From JBFEYJ01 sp041546305 (GTDB taxonomy: Bacteria; Pseudomonadota; Gammaproteobacteria; Thiohalomonadales; Thiohalomonadaceae), in the NCBI GenBank assembly GCA_041546305.1, contig JBFEWO010000156.1, positions 1-6,354 of the forward strand: DNA of 6,354 nt, in the 5' to 3' direction. The translations under genes and the position numbers were made by a program. Under the pieces are notes generated by a model that ran no database searches, was not told the DNA's origin, and saw only the letters and a program-made list of their open reading frames with translations. This document shows positions 1 to 5,123 of the stretch, in pieces (within the stretch, counting starts at the first letter, position 1; the number at the start of each line of letters is the position of its first letter).

Positions 1-1467
1 ATGGTGGTCCATCCTGACCCGGAGCTTGCGGGCAGGAACGTGCTGGAACTCAAGGATATTCATGGCAAGCCGATCATCCGCGGGCTGATCCATGCGGCAA
101 CGGCCGTCGCCGAGAAGCCCGAAGGCTGGTATCACTACCAGTGGCCTGTGCCGGGTGGGCTGCTTCCTCGATGGAAGAGCAGCTATGTACGACTTGTGAC
201 GGGGCCCTTCGGCAAACGCTACATCGTCGGCAGCGGCATGTACAACGACCGCATGGAAAGGGCCTTCGTCATTGATGCGGTGACTGATGCGGTCGGACAG
301 ATAGAGAAGTCCTGGGAGGCGGCCTTTCCGCTCCTGCGCGATCCGAGCGGTCCCTTTATCGCCAAGGATGCCTACGTCTTCGTGCTCGACATGGAGGGCA
401 TGTGTCTCGTCCACCCGGCATTCCCAAACCTGGAGGGGAACAACCTACAGGATGTGAAGGACACCCAGGGCAACTACCTGGTGCGAGAGATGCTCGAGCT
501 GGCGAAAACCGAAGGGTCGGGGTGGGTCGATTACCTCTGGCCCAAACCGGGTGAGAGCGTCTCCACCCACAAATCCACTTATGTCAGCACCGCGATGCTG
601 GGAGAGCGCCGGGTAATGGTCGCTTGCGGAGTGTACCTGGCGGATGCAGAAAAAGAAGCACCGACCACTGAAAAGATGACCGCATCGGAGCTGATAGCGC
701 TGGTGCGCGAAGGCGCGGCCGTTTTCGAGGAGCTGGGGGAGAAGGCCTATCCAGAGTTTCGCATAAAAGGATCGAAATGGTTTCGCGATGACACCTATTT
801 CTTTGTCTGGACCACGGATGGCCTGCGTGTGTTCCATGCGGCCAATCCCGCAGGTGAAGGGCGCGATATGAGCGGCTTGAAAGATATCGTGGGCAGGCCC
901 ATCGGCAGGATGATCCTCGATGTCTCCGACAGTCCGTCCGGCGAGGGCTGGATCCACTACCTGTACCCTTTGCCCGGTGGCATCCTGCCGGCTTGGAAGT
1001 CCACCTTCGTCAAGCATGTGATCTTCCCCTCAGGTGAGCCCTATCTCGTCGGCTGCGGGATCTACAACATGCAGATGAACAAGACCATTATCGAGGAGGT
1101 GGTGAACCATGCAGCGGCACTCATCGCAGAGCGGGGCAGGATAGCCTTCGACCGACTGCGAGACCAGACAGGCCCCTTCGTCTTCATGGATACCTACGTC
1201 TTCGTGGAGAGCTCCGACGGCACCGAGCTGGTCAATCCCGTAATGCCCTCCCTGGAAGGAAGGAACCTCATCGATCTGAAGGACCTGCAGGGCAACGAGG
1301 TGATCCGCAAACAGAACGCCATTGCCATGAAGGAGGGTAGCGCCTGGCTCGAATTGTCCTGGTACAGGCCGGGAAGCAATACGCCCGCGCGCAAGCTCAC
1401 CTTTGTGCGGAAAGTGGAATCCGGAGGGGAGACCTTCATCGTCGGATCCGGCATCTATGAGGATTGA
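1..1467 (+). CDS. Multi-Cache-domain sensory protein, 3' part (5' end outside window)
   Basis: The visible 488 residues consist only of tandem single-Cache-type (sCache_2-like) ligand-binding modules of about 130 residues. Repeat 1 covers residues 1-83 (incomplete), repeat 2 about 105-213, repeat 3 about 240-356 and repeat 4 about 380-488. Each complete repeat has a YVFV/YFFV strand, a G..LVHP-like turn, an EG.N/GRD-L-KD-G segment, a GW..Y..P.PG segment, a K(S/T)T(Y/F)V strand and a closing VG.GIY strand. The ATG at base 1 is probably not the true start: it lies inside the first Cache fold, aligned with the strand before the HP turn (C135, E409), so the gene should extend upstream. No transmembrane helix, HAMP, kinase, chemoreceptor or cyclase domain appears here, and the protein ends right after the last Cache strand. 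Cache modules normally sense small extracellular ligands. Whether this one is secreted, anchored or fused to an output domain depends on the missing N-terminus. The ligand is unknown. Family assignment is from motif pattern only. Confidence 0.85.
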   Translation: MVVHPDPELAGRNVLELKDIHGKPIIRGLIHAATAVAEKPEGWYHYQWPVPGGLLPRWKSSYVRLVTGPFGKRYIVGSGMYNDRMERAFVIDAVTDAVGQIEKSWEAAFPLLRDPSGPFIAKDAYVFVLDMEGMCLVHPAFPNLEGNNLQDVKDTQGNYLVREMLELAKTEGSGWVDYLWPKPGESVSTHKSTYVSTAMLGERRVMVACGVYLADAEKEAPTTEKMTASELIALVREGAAVFEELGEKAYPEFRIKGSKWFRDDTYFFVWTTDGLRVFHAANPAGEGRDMSGLKDIVGRPIGRMILDVSDSPSGEGWIHYLYPLPGGILPAWKSTFVKHVIFPSGEPYLVGCGIYNMQMNKTIIEEVVNHAAALIAERGRIAFDRLRDQTGPFVFMDTYVFVESSDGTELVNPVMPSLEGRNLIDLKDLQGNEVIRKQNAIAMKEGSAWLELSWYRPGSNTPARKLTFVRKVESGGETFIVGSGIYED

Positions 1468-1503
1468 TTCGCCTGATCGCGTTGAATATCAGCCCGCTGT
1501 CCC

Positions 1504-1528
1504 AGTGACTGTGACTCACTTTGTCTTT
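1504..1528 (+). terminator. Weak hairpin downstream of the Cache gene, possible terminator
   Basis: AGTGA (1504-1508) and TCACT (1516-1520) can pair around a 7-base loop, followed by the T-rich stretch TTGTCTTT. It lies about 37 bases after the Cache-gene stop, where a terminator would be expected. The stem is only 5 bp and AT-rich, and the T tract is interrupted, so efficiency is doubtful. Confidence 0.22.
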
Positions 1529-1553
1529 GAAGAGCTAAAGGGGATAGTAACCT

Positions 1554-1625
1554 ATGAAATCAATTGTGGATATGGATAAGGATATTGACCCCTGCATCTT
1601 TTCGGAGTTTGATGCAGCATGGTAG
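1554..1625 (+). CDS. Possible 23-codon mini-ORF of unknown function
   Basis: An ATG at 1554 sits 10 bases after an AAAGGGG Shine-Dalgarno-like stretch (1537-1543) and opens a 23-codon frame rich in acidic residues. The product begins MKSIVDMDKDIDPC and ends in DAAW before TAG at 1623. I recognise no family. The spacing and the ribosome-binding site are better than those of the GNAT gene that follows. Such short frames also arise by chance, and the frame read past the stop gives no clear continuation. It could be a small protein, a leader peptide, or the head of a decayed gene. Confidence 0.2.
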   Translation: MKSIVDMDKDIDPCIFSEFDAAW

Positions 1626-1693
1626 CGCACGCGTAGCCCAATAAGGTGCTTTAGTGGGAACTCGGAAAGTGCTGTGATCTGGCTCCGCCATAG

Positions 1694-1720
1694 TGGACAC
1701 ATACCATTCTCTGTCATAAT
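1694..1720 (+). promoter_or_regulatory. Possible sigma-70 promoter for the GNAT gene
   Basis: TGGACA (1694-1699, 5 of 6 to the -35 consensus) and CATAAT (1715-1720, 5 of 6 to the -10 consensus) are separated by 15 bases, shorter than the usual 16-18. They lie about 33 bases ahead of the GNAT start codon, a reasonable position. The short spacer keeps confidence low. Confidence 0.3.
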
Positions 1721-1752
1721 TTCCCCAGACTAACTTATTAAGTATTGAACTG

Positions 1753-2169
1753 ATGAATATCGAATATCGTGTGAATGTCCCAGTAACATCTGACCAATTT
1801 ATCGATCTACTTCGTGCGTCGACGCTTGGTGAGAGAAGACCGATTGAGGATCGCGAGTGCATGGCCGGGATGGTCGGCAATAGCAACCTTATGGTTAGTG
1901 CCTGGGAGGGGGATAAACTGGTGGGTATCGCTCGGTCAGTGACTGATTTTCACTATGCCTGTTATCTTTCTGACCTTGCGGTACACGGTGATTACCAGAG
2001 TGCGGGGATCGGCAAGCAGCTGCAAATATTGACTCAGGAGCAGCTGGGGCCAAATTGCAAACTCATTCTGATTGCTGCTCCGGCGGCCAATGGCTATTAC
2101 GAGCATATCGGTTACAGCAACAACCCTCGGTGCTGGGTGCTGGAGCGCGATCAGCGGCTGAGAAGCTGA
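1753..2169 (+). CDS. GNAT-family N-acetyltransferase
   Basis: This 138-residue protein is the size of a single GNAT domain. GNAT enzymes move an acetyl group from acetyl-CoA to an amine on a small molecule or protein. The acetyl-CoA signature is visible: strand YLSDLAV (71-77) followed by the pyrophosphate-binding loop QSAGIGK (82-88, the Q/R-x-x-G-x-G/A motif), then a helix and the strand LILIAAP (104-110). After that comes ANGYYEHIGY (112-121), the usual 'Y/FYe..GF' segment near the active site. WEGDKLVGIARSVTD (51-65) is the beta2-beta3 hairpin. The substrate cannot be told from sequence. The ATG at 1753 is chosen because the fold needs the N-terminal residues and the next Met is at 37. 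No strong Shine-Dalgarno is seen, only TTAAG about 10 bases upstream. Its base composition looks less GC-rich than that of the Cache and nif genes, so it may be an accessory gene. It is transcribed alone and converges on the minus-strand substrate-binding gene. Confidence 0.88.
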   Translation: MNIEYRVNVPVTSDQFIDLLRASTLGERRPIEDRECMAGMVGNSNLMVSAWEGDKLVGIARSVTDFHYACYLSDLAVHGDYQSAGIGKQLQILTQEQLGPNCKLILIAAPAANGYYEHIGYSNNPRCWVLERDQRLRS

Positions 2170-2242
2170 GTGCAGCATCACGATTGATATTTCGGCAGGT
2201 TTTCTTGCGTCCTGTGGCAGTAGCCAGGGCCTGGAGCAGCCA

Positions 2243-2274
2243 GATCGCGGTCGGGACGACCGCTCCCACGGGAG
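2243..2274 (-). repeat. REP-like extragenic palindrome
   Basis: On the + strand GCGGTCG (2247-2253) and CGACCGC (2257-2263) form a perfect 7-bp palindrome with a 3-base loop, flanked by GAT on one side and TCCCAC on the other. Read on the minus strand, the unit is GTGGGAGC, then the palindrome, then GAT. This is the shape of REP elements of Pseudomonas and other gammaproteobacteria, which have a conserved GGGAGC-type head, a GC-rich hairpin and a GCGAT tail. A second small dyad, CTCC/GGAG (2263-2266 and 2271-2274), overlaps its head. REPs are dispersed by RAYT transposases and often sit in 3' spacers between convergent genes, as here. Only one copy is in the window, so identity as a repeat is inferred from form. 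Confidence 0.5.
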
Positions 2275-2294
2275 ATCACCCTACCTAGTGAAGC

Positions 2295-2320
2295 GCGGCG
2301 ACAGAGATACCTGCCGCCGC
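2295..2320 (-). terminator. Strong 3' hairpin of the substrate-binding protein gene
   Basis: On the minus strand GCGGCGGCAG pairs with CTGTCGCCGC around the loop GTATCT, giving 10 bp including one G-U pair. Outer AGC/GCT pairing can extend it past a bulged A. It begins 18 bases after the minus-strand stop codon (2339-2341). In the plus-strand transcript the wobble becomes an A-C mismatch, so the structure favours the minus transcript. There is no U-run behind it, so it may be a 3' stabilising hairpin or an atypical terminator rather than a classical rho-independent one. Confidence 0.45.
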
Positions 2321-2338
2321 TGCTAGTTTGTTGACGTC

Positions 2339-3286
2339 TTATTCGCCGGACGGGCTGTATATGCCGCTTTGGTCCATGATGTCCAGGTTGTGGATGTAGT
2401 CATCACTGGCGCTACTGCGCAGCAGGTGGAGGCCGTAAGTGAAGGGCAGAGTGCCGGCCTTGCGGATTGCCCGTTGCCCCTTGACCGAAAGCGCGAAGTC
2501 GACAAATGCCTTGTGGTCCGGCTTTTCGCTGAGATTGCCAGGTGTGACCAGGAAGAGCAGGCGATAGAGATGGTAATTGCCGCTGCGAAGGTTTTTCATG
2601 TTCGGCGCAACGCCCTCCAGGCTCAGCATATTGAGCTTGCGATGTCGGCTGCTGCTGACGCCGCTGACCGCTAGGCCGTAGGGATCAGCCTCTACCGCCT
2701 TTTCAATCTTGCCTGATGAGGCAAGGTAGGTCGCCTTTTTGGTGAATTCCTGCTCACGGTTATTAAACAGCTGTTGGCGCAGGGTGAGGCCAACACCGGA
2801 GATCTTGCCGTTACGCAAGTACAGGTTAATGGGCTTGTCCGAGTCGGCTCCCAGCTGACGCCAATGGGTGATTTCACCGGTGAGGACTTTCTTCAGCTGT
2901 TCACGTGTGATCTCCTCAACCAGGAAATTCTCCTTGTGAGTGATCACGACCAGGGCATCCCAGCCGACAGGGATCAGCTTGAGGTTATGCTCCTGCGATT
3001 CGATTTGGTAGCTGCCATCCTTATTCTTATACACCAGGGGCATGCGGCAACTGCCGCCGAGATCGCTTTTCTCCAAGGAGACCTGGCGCAAGCCTCGGGT
3101 AGCGCCCCCCCCCTCGAGCTCTATCTTGACGCCTGACTCCTGCTCATAGGCAGCTGCCAACTCATCCATAAAACCTTTCTTGGATATGCCGCAACCGACC
3201 CACTGAAGCACCTTGGCCTCGGCGGTTTGCACCAGTAACAGTGAGAAGAACAGGTAAGACAGGATCCGAAATAGTTCCTTTTTCAT
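2339..3286 (-). CDS. PstS-like periplasmic substrate-binding protein
   Basis: This 315-residue protein has a clear Sec signal peptide: KKELFR, a hydrophobic core (about 8-20) and a TAEA site, with likely cleavage after A24. The mature part fits the PstS-type family (PBP-like domain). Near the N-terminus are VGCGISKKGFMDELAAAYEQESGV (30-53) and the ligand loop EGGGATRGLRQV (58-69). SDLGGSCR (74-81) corresponds to the 'DIa.ssR' segment of phosphate binders. The mid-domain has LIPVGWDALVVI (104-115) and the highly typical ITREQLKKVLTGEITHW (126-142), followed by DKPINLYLR (150-158), and DPYGLAVSGV (201-210) is the 'dpnaIGYvg' equivalent. Cys32 and Cys80 could form a disulfide. The ligand is probably an oxyanion such as phosphate, but no transporter genes adjoin it, so it may be an orphan binding or sensing protein. 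The start is supported by a strong GGAGGGGGAG Shine-Dalgarno on the minus strand (3291-3300). A G9 run encodes G59-G61. It is divergent from the nif operon. Confidence 0.88.
   Translation of the reverse strand: MKKELFRILSYLFFSLLLVQTAEAKVLQWVGCGISKKGFMDELAAAYEQESGVKIELEGGGATRGLRQVSLEKSDLGGSCRMPLVYKNKDGSYQIESQEHNLKLIPVGWDALVVITHKENFLVEEITREQLKKVLTGEITHWRQLGADSDKPINLYLRNGKISGVGLTLRQQLFNNREQEFTKKATYLASSGKIEKAVEADPYGLAVSGVSSSRHRKLNMLSLEGVAPNMKNLRSGNYHLYRLLFLVTPGNLSEKPDHKAFVDFALSVKGQRAIRKAGTLPFTYGLHLLRSSASDDYIHNLDIMDQSGIYSPSGE
3105..3113 (-). repeat. G9 homopolymer inside the ligand-loop codons
   Basis: Nine consecutive C on the plus strand (G on the coding strand) encode the end of E58, then G59, G60 and most of G61, in the ligand-binding loop of the substrate-binding protein. 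A gain or loss of one base would shift the frame after about 58 residues. As given, the reading frame is intact. Confidence 0.9.
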
Positions 3287-3356
3287 TTGACTCCCCCTCC
3301 AGGTTTCAAACTGCTTTTATTGTTTTATTGATTTTGTGGTATTTATTTTTTGCGCG

Positions 3357-3362
3357 ATTATA
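3357..3362 (-). promoter_or_regulatory. Candidate -10 box for the substrate-binding protein gene
   Basis: A perfect TATAAT on the minus strand lies about 71 bases upstream of the start codon and would give a leader of roughly 65 bases. At 16-18 bp spacing the -35 region (AACAATCC area) does not resemble TTGACA. The only TTGACA nearby is 33 bases upstream of the TATAAT, too far to be its partner. The promoter may therefore need an activator, or the match may be chance in AT-rich DNA. Confidence 0.38.
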
Positions 3363-3529
3363 CTGAGTTTGATTTCTTGGATTGTTAAATGTGTGTGTCA
3401 ATTTTGTGGGGAAAAGTTTGCAAATTGAATTGAATTGAAAAGGTTTTTTTTCGTTCGACAGTTCGGCTCTCGAAAGCTGTTTGCCGACACATAATGCCTT
3501 TTCCTGAAAGTAAGCAATCGGTGAAGTAT

Positions 3530-3562
3530 TCAAATTGATTTCTCGATGTTTAACCAATTTGA
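3530..3562. repeat. 8-bp inverted repeat with 17-base spacer
   Basis: TCAAATTG (3530-3537) and CAATTTGA (3555-3562) are perfect reverse complements 17 bases apart, at the junction of the AT-rich and normal halves of the intergenic region. The arms are 25 bases apart from start to start, between two and three helical turns. It could be an operator for a dimeric or tetrameric regulator, or a chance dyad in AT-rich DNA. No known regulator consensus is recognised. Confidence 0.35.
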
Positions 3563-3708
3563 GGAATGCGCGCCTGGCTTTTGTTCCGTAATCTCCTCAT
3601 GCCACTGTCAGGGAAGACGATGGCATTCACACTTGCCAAATGATCACCCCTCTCAAATCCCAGTCTTGCCACCACCGACCAGGAGCACTTCCGTGTGCTT
3701 AATCGCGA

Positions 3709-3724
3709 TGTCGCATTTACGACA
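3709..3724 (+). promoter_or_regulatory. NifA upstream activator sequence (UAS)
   Basis: TGTCGCATTTACGACA matches the NifA enhancer consensus TGT-N4-T-N5-ACA at every fixed position. It is also a perfect TGTCG/CGACA dyad. Its centre lies about 118 bases upstream of the predicted sigma-54 start site, within the usual range for NifA sites (roughly 80-150). NifA bound here would loop to the sigma-54 polymerase at 3809-3824 and open the promoter when fixed nitrogen and oxygen are low. Only one full site was found. Confidence 0.82.
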
Positions 3725-3808
3725 AATTGTTGTTGTGTCGCTGTATTTCGCACCGGAAAAGTCCGAATAACCGAGCGTAAGCCTCTGAGTTTGTTCACAT
3801 TGCAAGGC

Positions 3809-3824
3809 TGGCATAGCCCTTGCT
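3809..3824 (+). promoter_or_regulatory. Sigma-54 (RpoN) -24/-12 promoter of the nif operon
   Basis: TGGCATAGCCCTTGCT matches TGGCAC-N5-TTGC(A/T) with one difference (T for C at the end of the -24 element), with the invariant GG (3810-3811) and GC (3822-3823) at the required spacing. The predicted transcription start is about 3835, giving a leader of about 36 bases to the iscA-type start. Sigma-54 promoters need an AAA+ activator, and the NifA site upstream supplies the expected binding place. Confidence 0.87.
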
Positions 3825-3870
3825 CTCCCTTCAATAACAGGCACCTCAACCTAACAAGGGAGCGCATTAG

Positions 3871-4194
3871 ATGATCAGCATGACAGACAAGGCAGCCAAG
3901 GCGGCGGCACTCTTTATCAAAGGCTCCGACACACCGACCGGTGGTTTGCGTATCGCTATTACTGGCGGCGGTTGCTCCGGTTACACCTATAACCTCTCCC
4001 TGGAAGCGGAACCGTCCGCCGAAGACACGGTGGTGGAGCATGGCAAGGTCAAGGTTTTCCTCGACCCGGCTAGTGCGCCGCTGCTCGATGGGGTAACCAT
4101 CGACTTTGTTGAGAGTCTCGATGGCTCCGGCTTTACCTTCATCAATCCCAACGCCTCGGCCTCTTGTGGCTGCGGCAAGTCCTTCTCTGCATAA
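3871..4194 (+). CDS. iscA: Nif-type IscA (HesB/A-type) Fe-S cluster carrier
   Basis: This 107-residue A-type protein matches the family's usual length. It carries the three invariant cysteines C35 (GGGCSGYTY, 32-40), C99 and C101 (SCGCGKSF, 98-105), which bind iron or a [2Fe-2S]/[4Fe-4S] cluster, usually at a subunit interface. The VKVFLDP (60-66), GVTIDFVESLDGSGFTF (74-90) and NPNA (92-95) segments are typical. In the cytoplasm such proteins receive clusters from a scaffold, here NifU, and pass them to apo-proteins such as nitrogenase components. Position ahead of nifU and behind a NifA/sigma-54 control region marks it as the nif paralogue (often called iscA-nif) rather than the housekeeping isc copy. 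The ATG at 3871 follows AAGGGAG (3856-3862) by 8 bases; a second in-frame ATG at 3880 is possible but less well spaced. It is the first gene of the operon, 16 bases ahead of nifU. Confidence 0.93.
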   Translation: MISMTDKAAKAAALFIKGSDTPTGGLRIAITGGGCSGYTYNLSLEAEPSAEDTVVEHGKVKVFLDPASAPLLDGVTIDFVESLDGSGFTFINPNASASCGCGKSFSA

Positions 4195-4210
4195 CGGTCG
4201 GGGGTGAGCC

Positions 4211-5119
4211 ATGTGGGAATACTCTGAAAAGGTCAAAGAACATTTCTTTAATCCGAAAAATGCAGGTGCGGTGGAGGAGGCCAATGGTATCGGTGAGGTC
4301 GGCTCCATCTCCTGCGGCGATGCGCTGCGCCTGACCCTCAAGGTCGACCCGGAGACCGATGTCATTCTCGATGCCGGTTTCCAGACCTTCGGCTGTGGTT
4401 CGGCCATCGCTTCCTCTTCAGCGCTGACTGAGATGGTCAAGGGCATGACCCTGGACGAGGCACTGAAAGTCAGTAACCAGGACATTGCCGAATTCCTCGA
4501 TGGCCTGCCGCCGGAGAAAATGCACTGCTCGGTGATGGGGCGTGAGGCGCTGGAGGCGGCGATTGCTAATTACCGCGGTGAGGAGTGGAGCGATGACCAC
4601 GAAGAGGGTGCGCTCATCTGCAAGTGCTTCGCCGTCGACGAGGTGATGATTGAAAAGGCGATCCGCGAGAACGGCCTGACCACCGTCGAGGATGTCACAA
4701 ACTACACCAAGGCCGGCGGTGGCTGCTCCTCCTGTCACGAAGGCATCGAGGAGATCCTGGATAGGGTGCTGGCAGAGGTGGCTGAGAGCGAAACACCTGC
4801 GGTCGCTGCGACAGCGCAGCCGGTTGCGCCCGCAGCAGCCCCTGCGCTGACCGGTGGCATGACCAACCTGCAGCGCATGCGCCGTATCGAGGAGATCCTC
4901 GAAGAGATCCGTCCGATGTTGCAGCGCGACCACGGCGATGTGGAGCTGGTCGATATCGATGGCAAGACCGTTTACGTCAACATGATCGGCGCCTGCTCCG
5001 GCTGCCAGATGGCCTCACTGACCCTCAACGGCATCCAGCAGAAACTGATGGAAGAGCTGGGCGAGTTCATCAAGGTGGTACCTGCCAGCCAGATGCCTAA
5101 ATCAGCGATGGGGGCGTAA
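4211..5119 (+). CDS. nifU: NifU, Fe-S cluster assembly scaffold for nitrogenase
   Basis: This 302-residue protein has the full three-part NifU architecture. The IscU-like scaffold domain (about 1-125) holds C35 and D37 (SCGDA), C62 (FGCGSA) and C106 (HCSVMG), which assemble transient clusters. The central ferredoxin-like domain (about 134-182) has C137-x-C139 and C172-x2-C175 for a permanent [2Fe-2S] cluster. An Ala/Pro-rich linker (about 188-214) leads to the C-terminal Nfu domain (about 216-292) with C262-x2-C265 (CSGC), a second assembly site. The first seven cysteines fall at the residue numbers I recall for Azotobacter vinelandii NifU; the Nfu pair is about 10 earlier, consistent with a shorter linker. 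NifU receives sulfur from NifS and delivers [4Fe-4S] clusters to the nitrogenase Fe protein and to cofactor-assembly proteins. A GGGGGTGAG stretch (4200-4208) gives the ribosome-binding site. The stop is 4 bases before nifS, so the two are translated as a pair. Confidence 0.98.
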   Translation: MWEYSEKVKEHFFNPKNAGAVEEANGIGEVGSISCGDALRLTLKVDPETDVILDAGFQTFGCGSAIASSSALTEMVKGMTLDEALKVSNQDIAEFLDGLPPEKMHCSVMGREALEAAIANYRGEEWSDDHEEGALICKCFAVDEVMIEKAIRENGLTTVEDVTNYTKAGGGCSSCHEGIEEILDRVLAEVAESETPAVAATAQPVAPAAAPALTGGMTNLQRMRRIEEILEEIRPMLQRDHGDVELVDIDGKTVYVNMIGACSGCQMASLTLNGIQQKLMEELGEFIKVVPASQMPKSAMGA

Positions 5120-5123
5120 GACG

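Larger units (their letters stand above)
3301..3870. other. Long divergent intergenic region between the substrate-binding gene and the nif operon
   Basis: I see no convincing gene in this stretch; the open frames on either strand have unnatural compositions and match nothing I know. It has two halves. About 3301-3545 is strongly AT-rich and contains the minus-strand TATAAT, three tandem copies of AATTG (3423-3437), a run of eight T (3444-3451) and a bulged hairpin ACAGTTCG/CGAAAGCTGT (3458-3480). About 3546-3870 has ordinary composition and carries the NifA site and the sigma-54 promoter for the nif operon. The AT-rich half might be bent DNA or bind nucleoid proteins, but I found no clear IHF match between the NifA site and the promoter. 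Confidence 0.7.

Noticed and set aside
445..1017. 190-codon minus-strand open frame inside the Cache gene
   Set aside because: Antisense shadow of a well-supported repeat protein; no domain pattern.
1620..1745. Possible insertion-sequence or integron attC remnant in the spacer before the GNAT gene
   Set aside because: The stretch looks like non-coding accessory DNA, but I find no terminal inverted repeats, target duplications, transposase fragments or attC core sites.
3386..3407. Possible PhoB box upstream of the PstS-like gene
   Set aside because: The TTGACACACACATTTAACA area does not give two CTGTCAT-like direct repeats at 11-base spacing; matches are no better than chance.
3599..3626. 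ATGCCA/TGGCAT 6-bp inverted repeat with 16-base spacer
   Set aside because: Short arms and a long loop make chance likely, and no known regulator fits.
3621..3637. Second possible sigma-54 promoter TGGCAT-N6-TTGCC
   Set aside because: The spacer is one base too long, so the GG and GC elements are off-phase, and no gene starts closely downstream.
3546..3770. 74-codon plus-strand open frame in the intergenic region
   Set aside because: No ribosome-binding site, composition unlike a real protein, and it covers the NifA site.
3550..4485. Long open frame on the minus strand opposite iscA and the start of nifU
   Set aside because: It is antisense to two clearly functional genes, has a low-complexity Ser/Arg-rich composition and matches no known family. 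It is a by-product of the GC-rich codon use of the real genes.
4418..4933. 171-codon minus-strand open frame inside nifU
   Set aside because: Antisense shadow rich in His/Arg/Leu; nifU on the other strand is certain.
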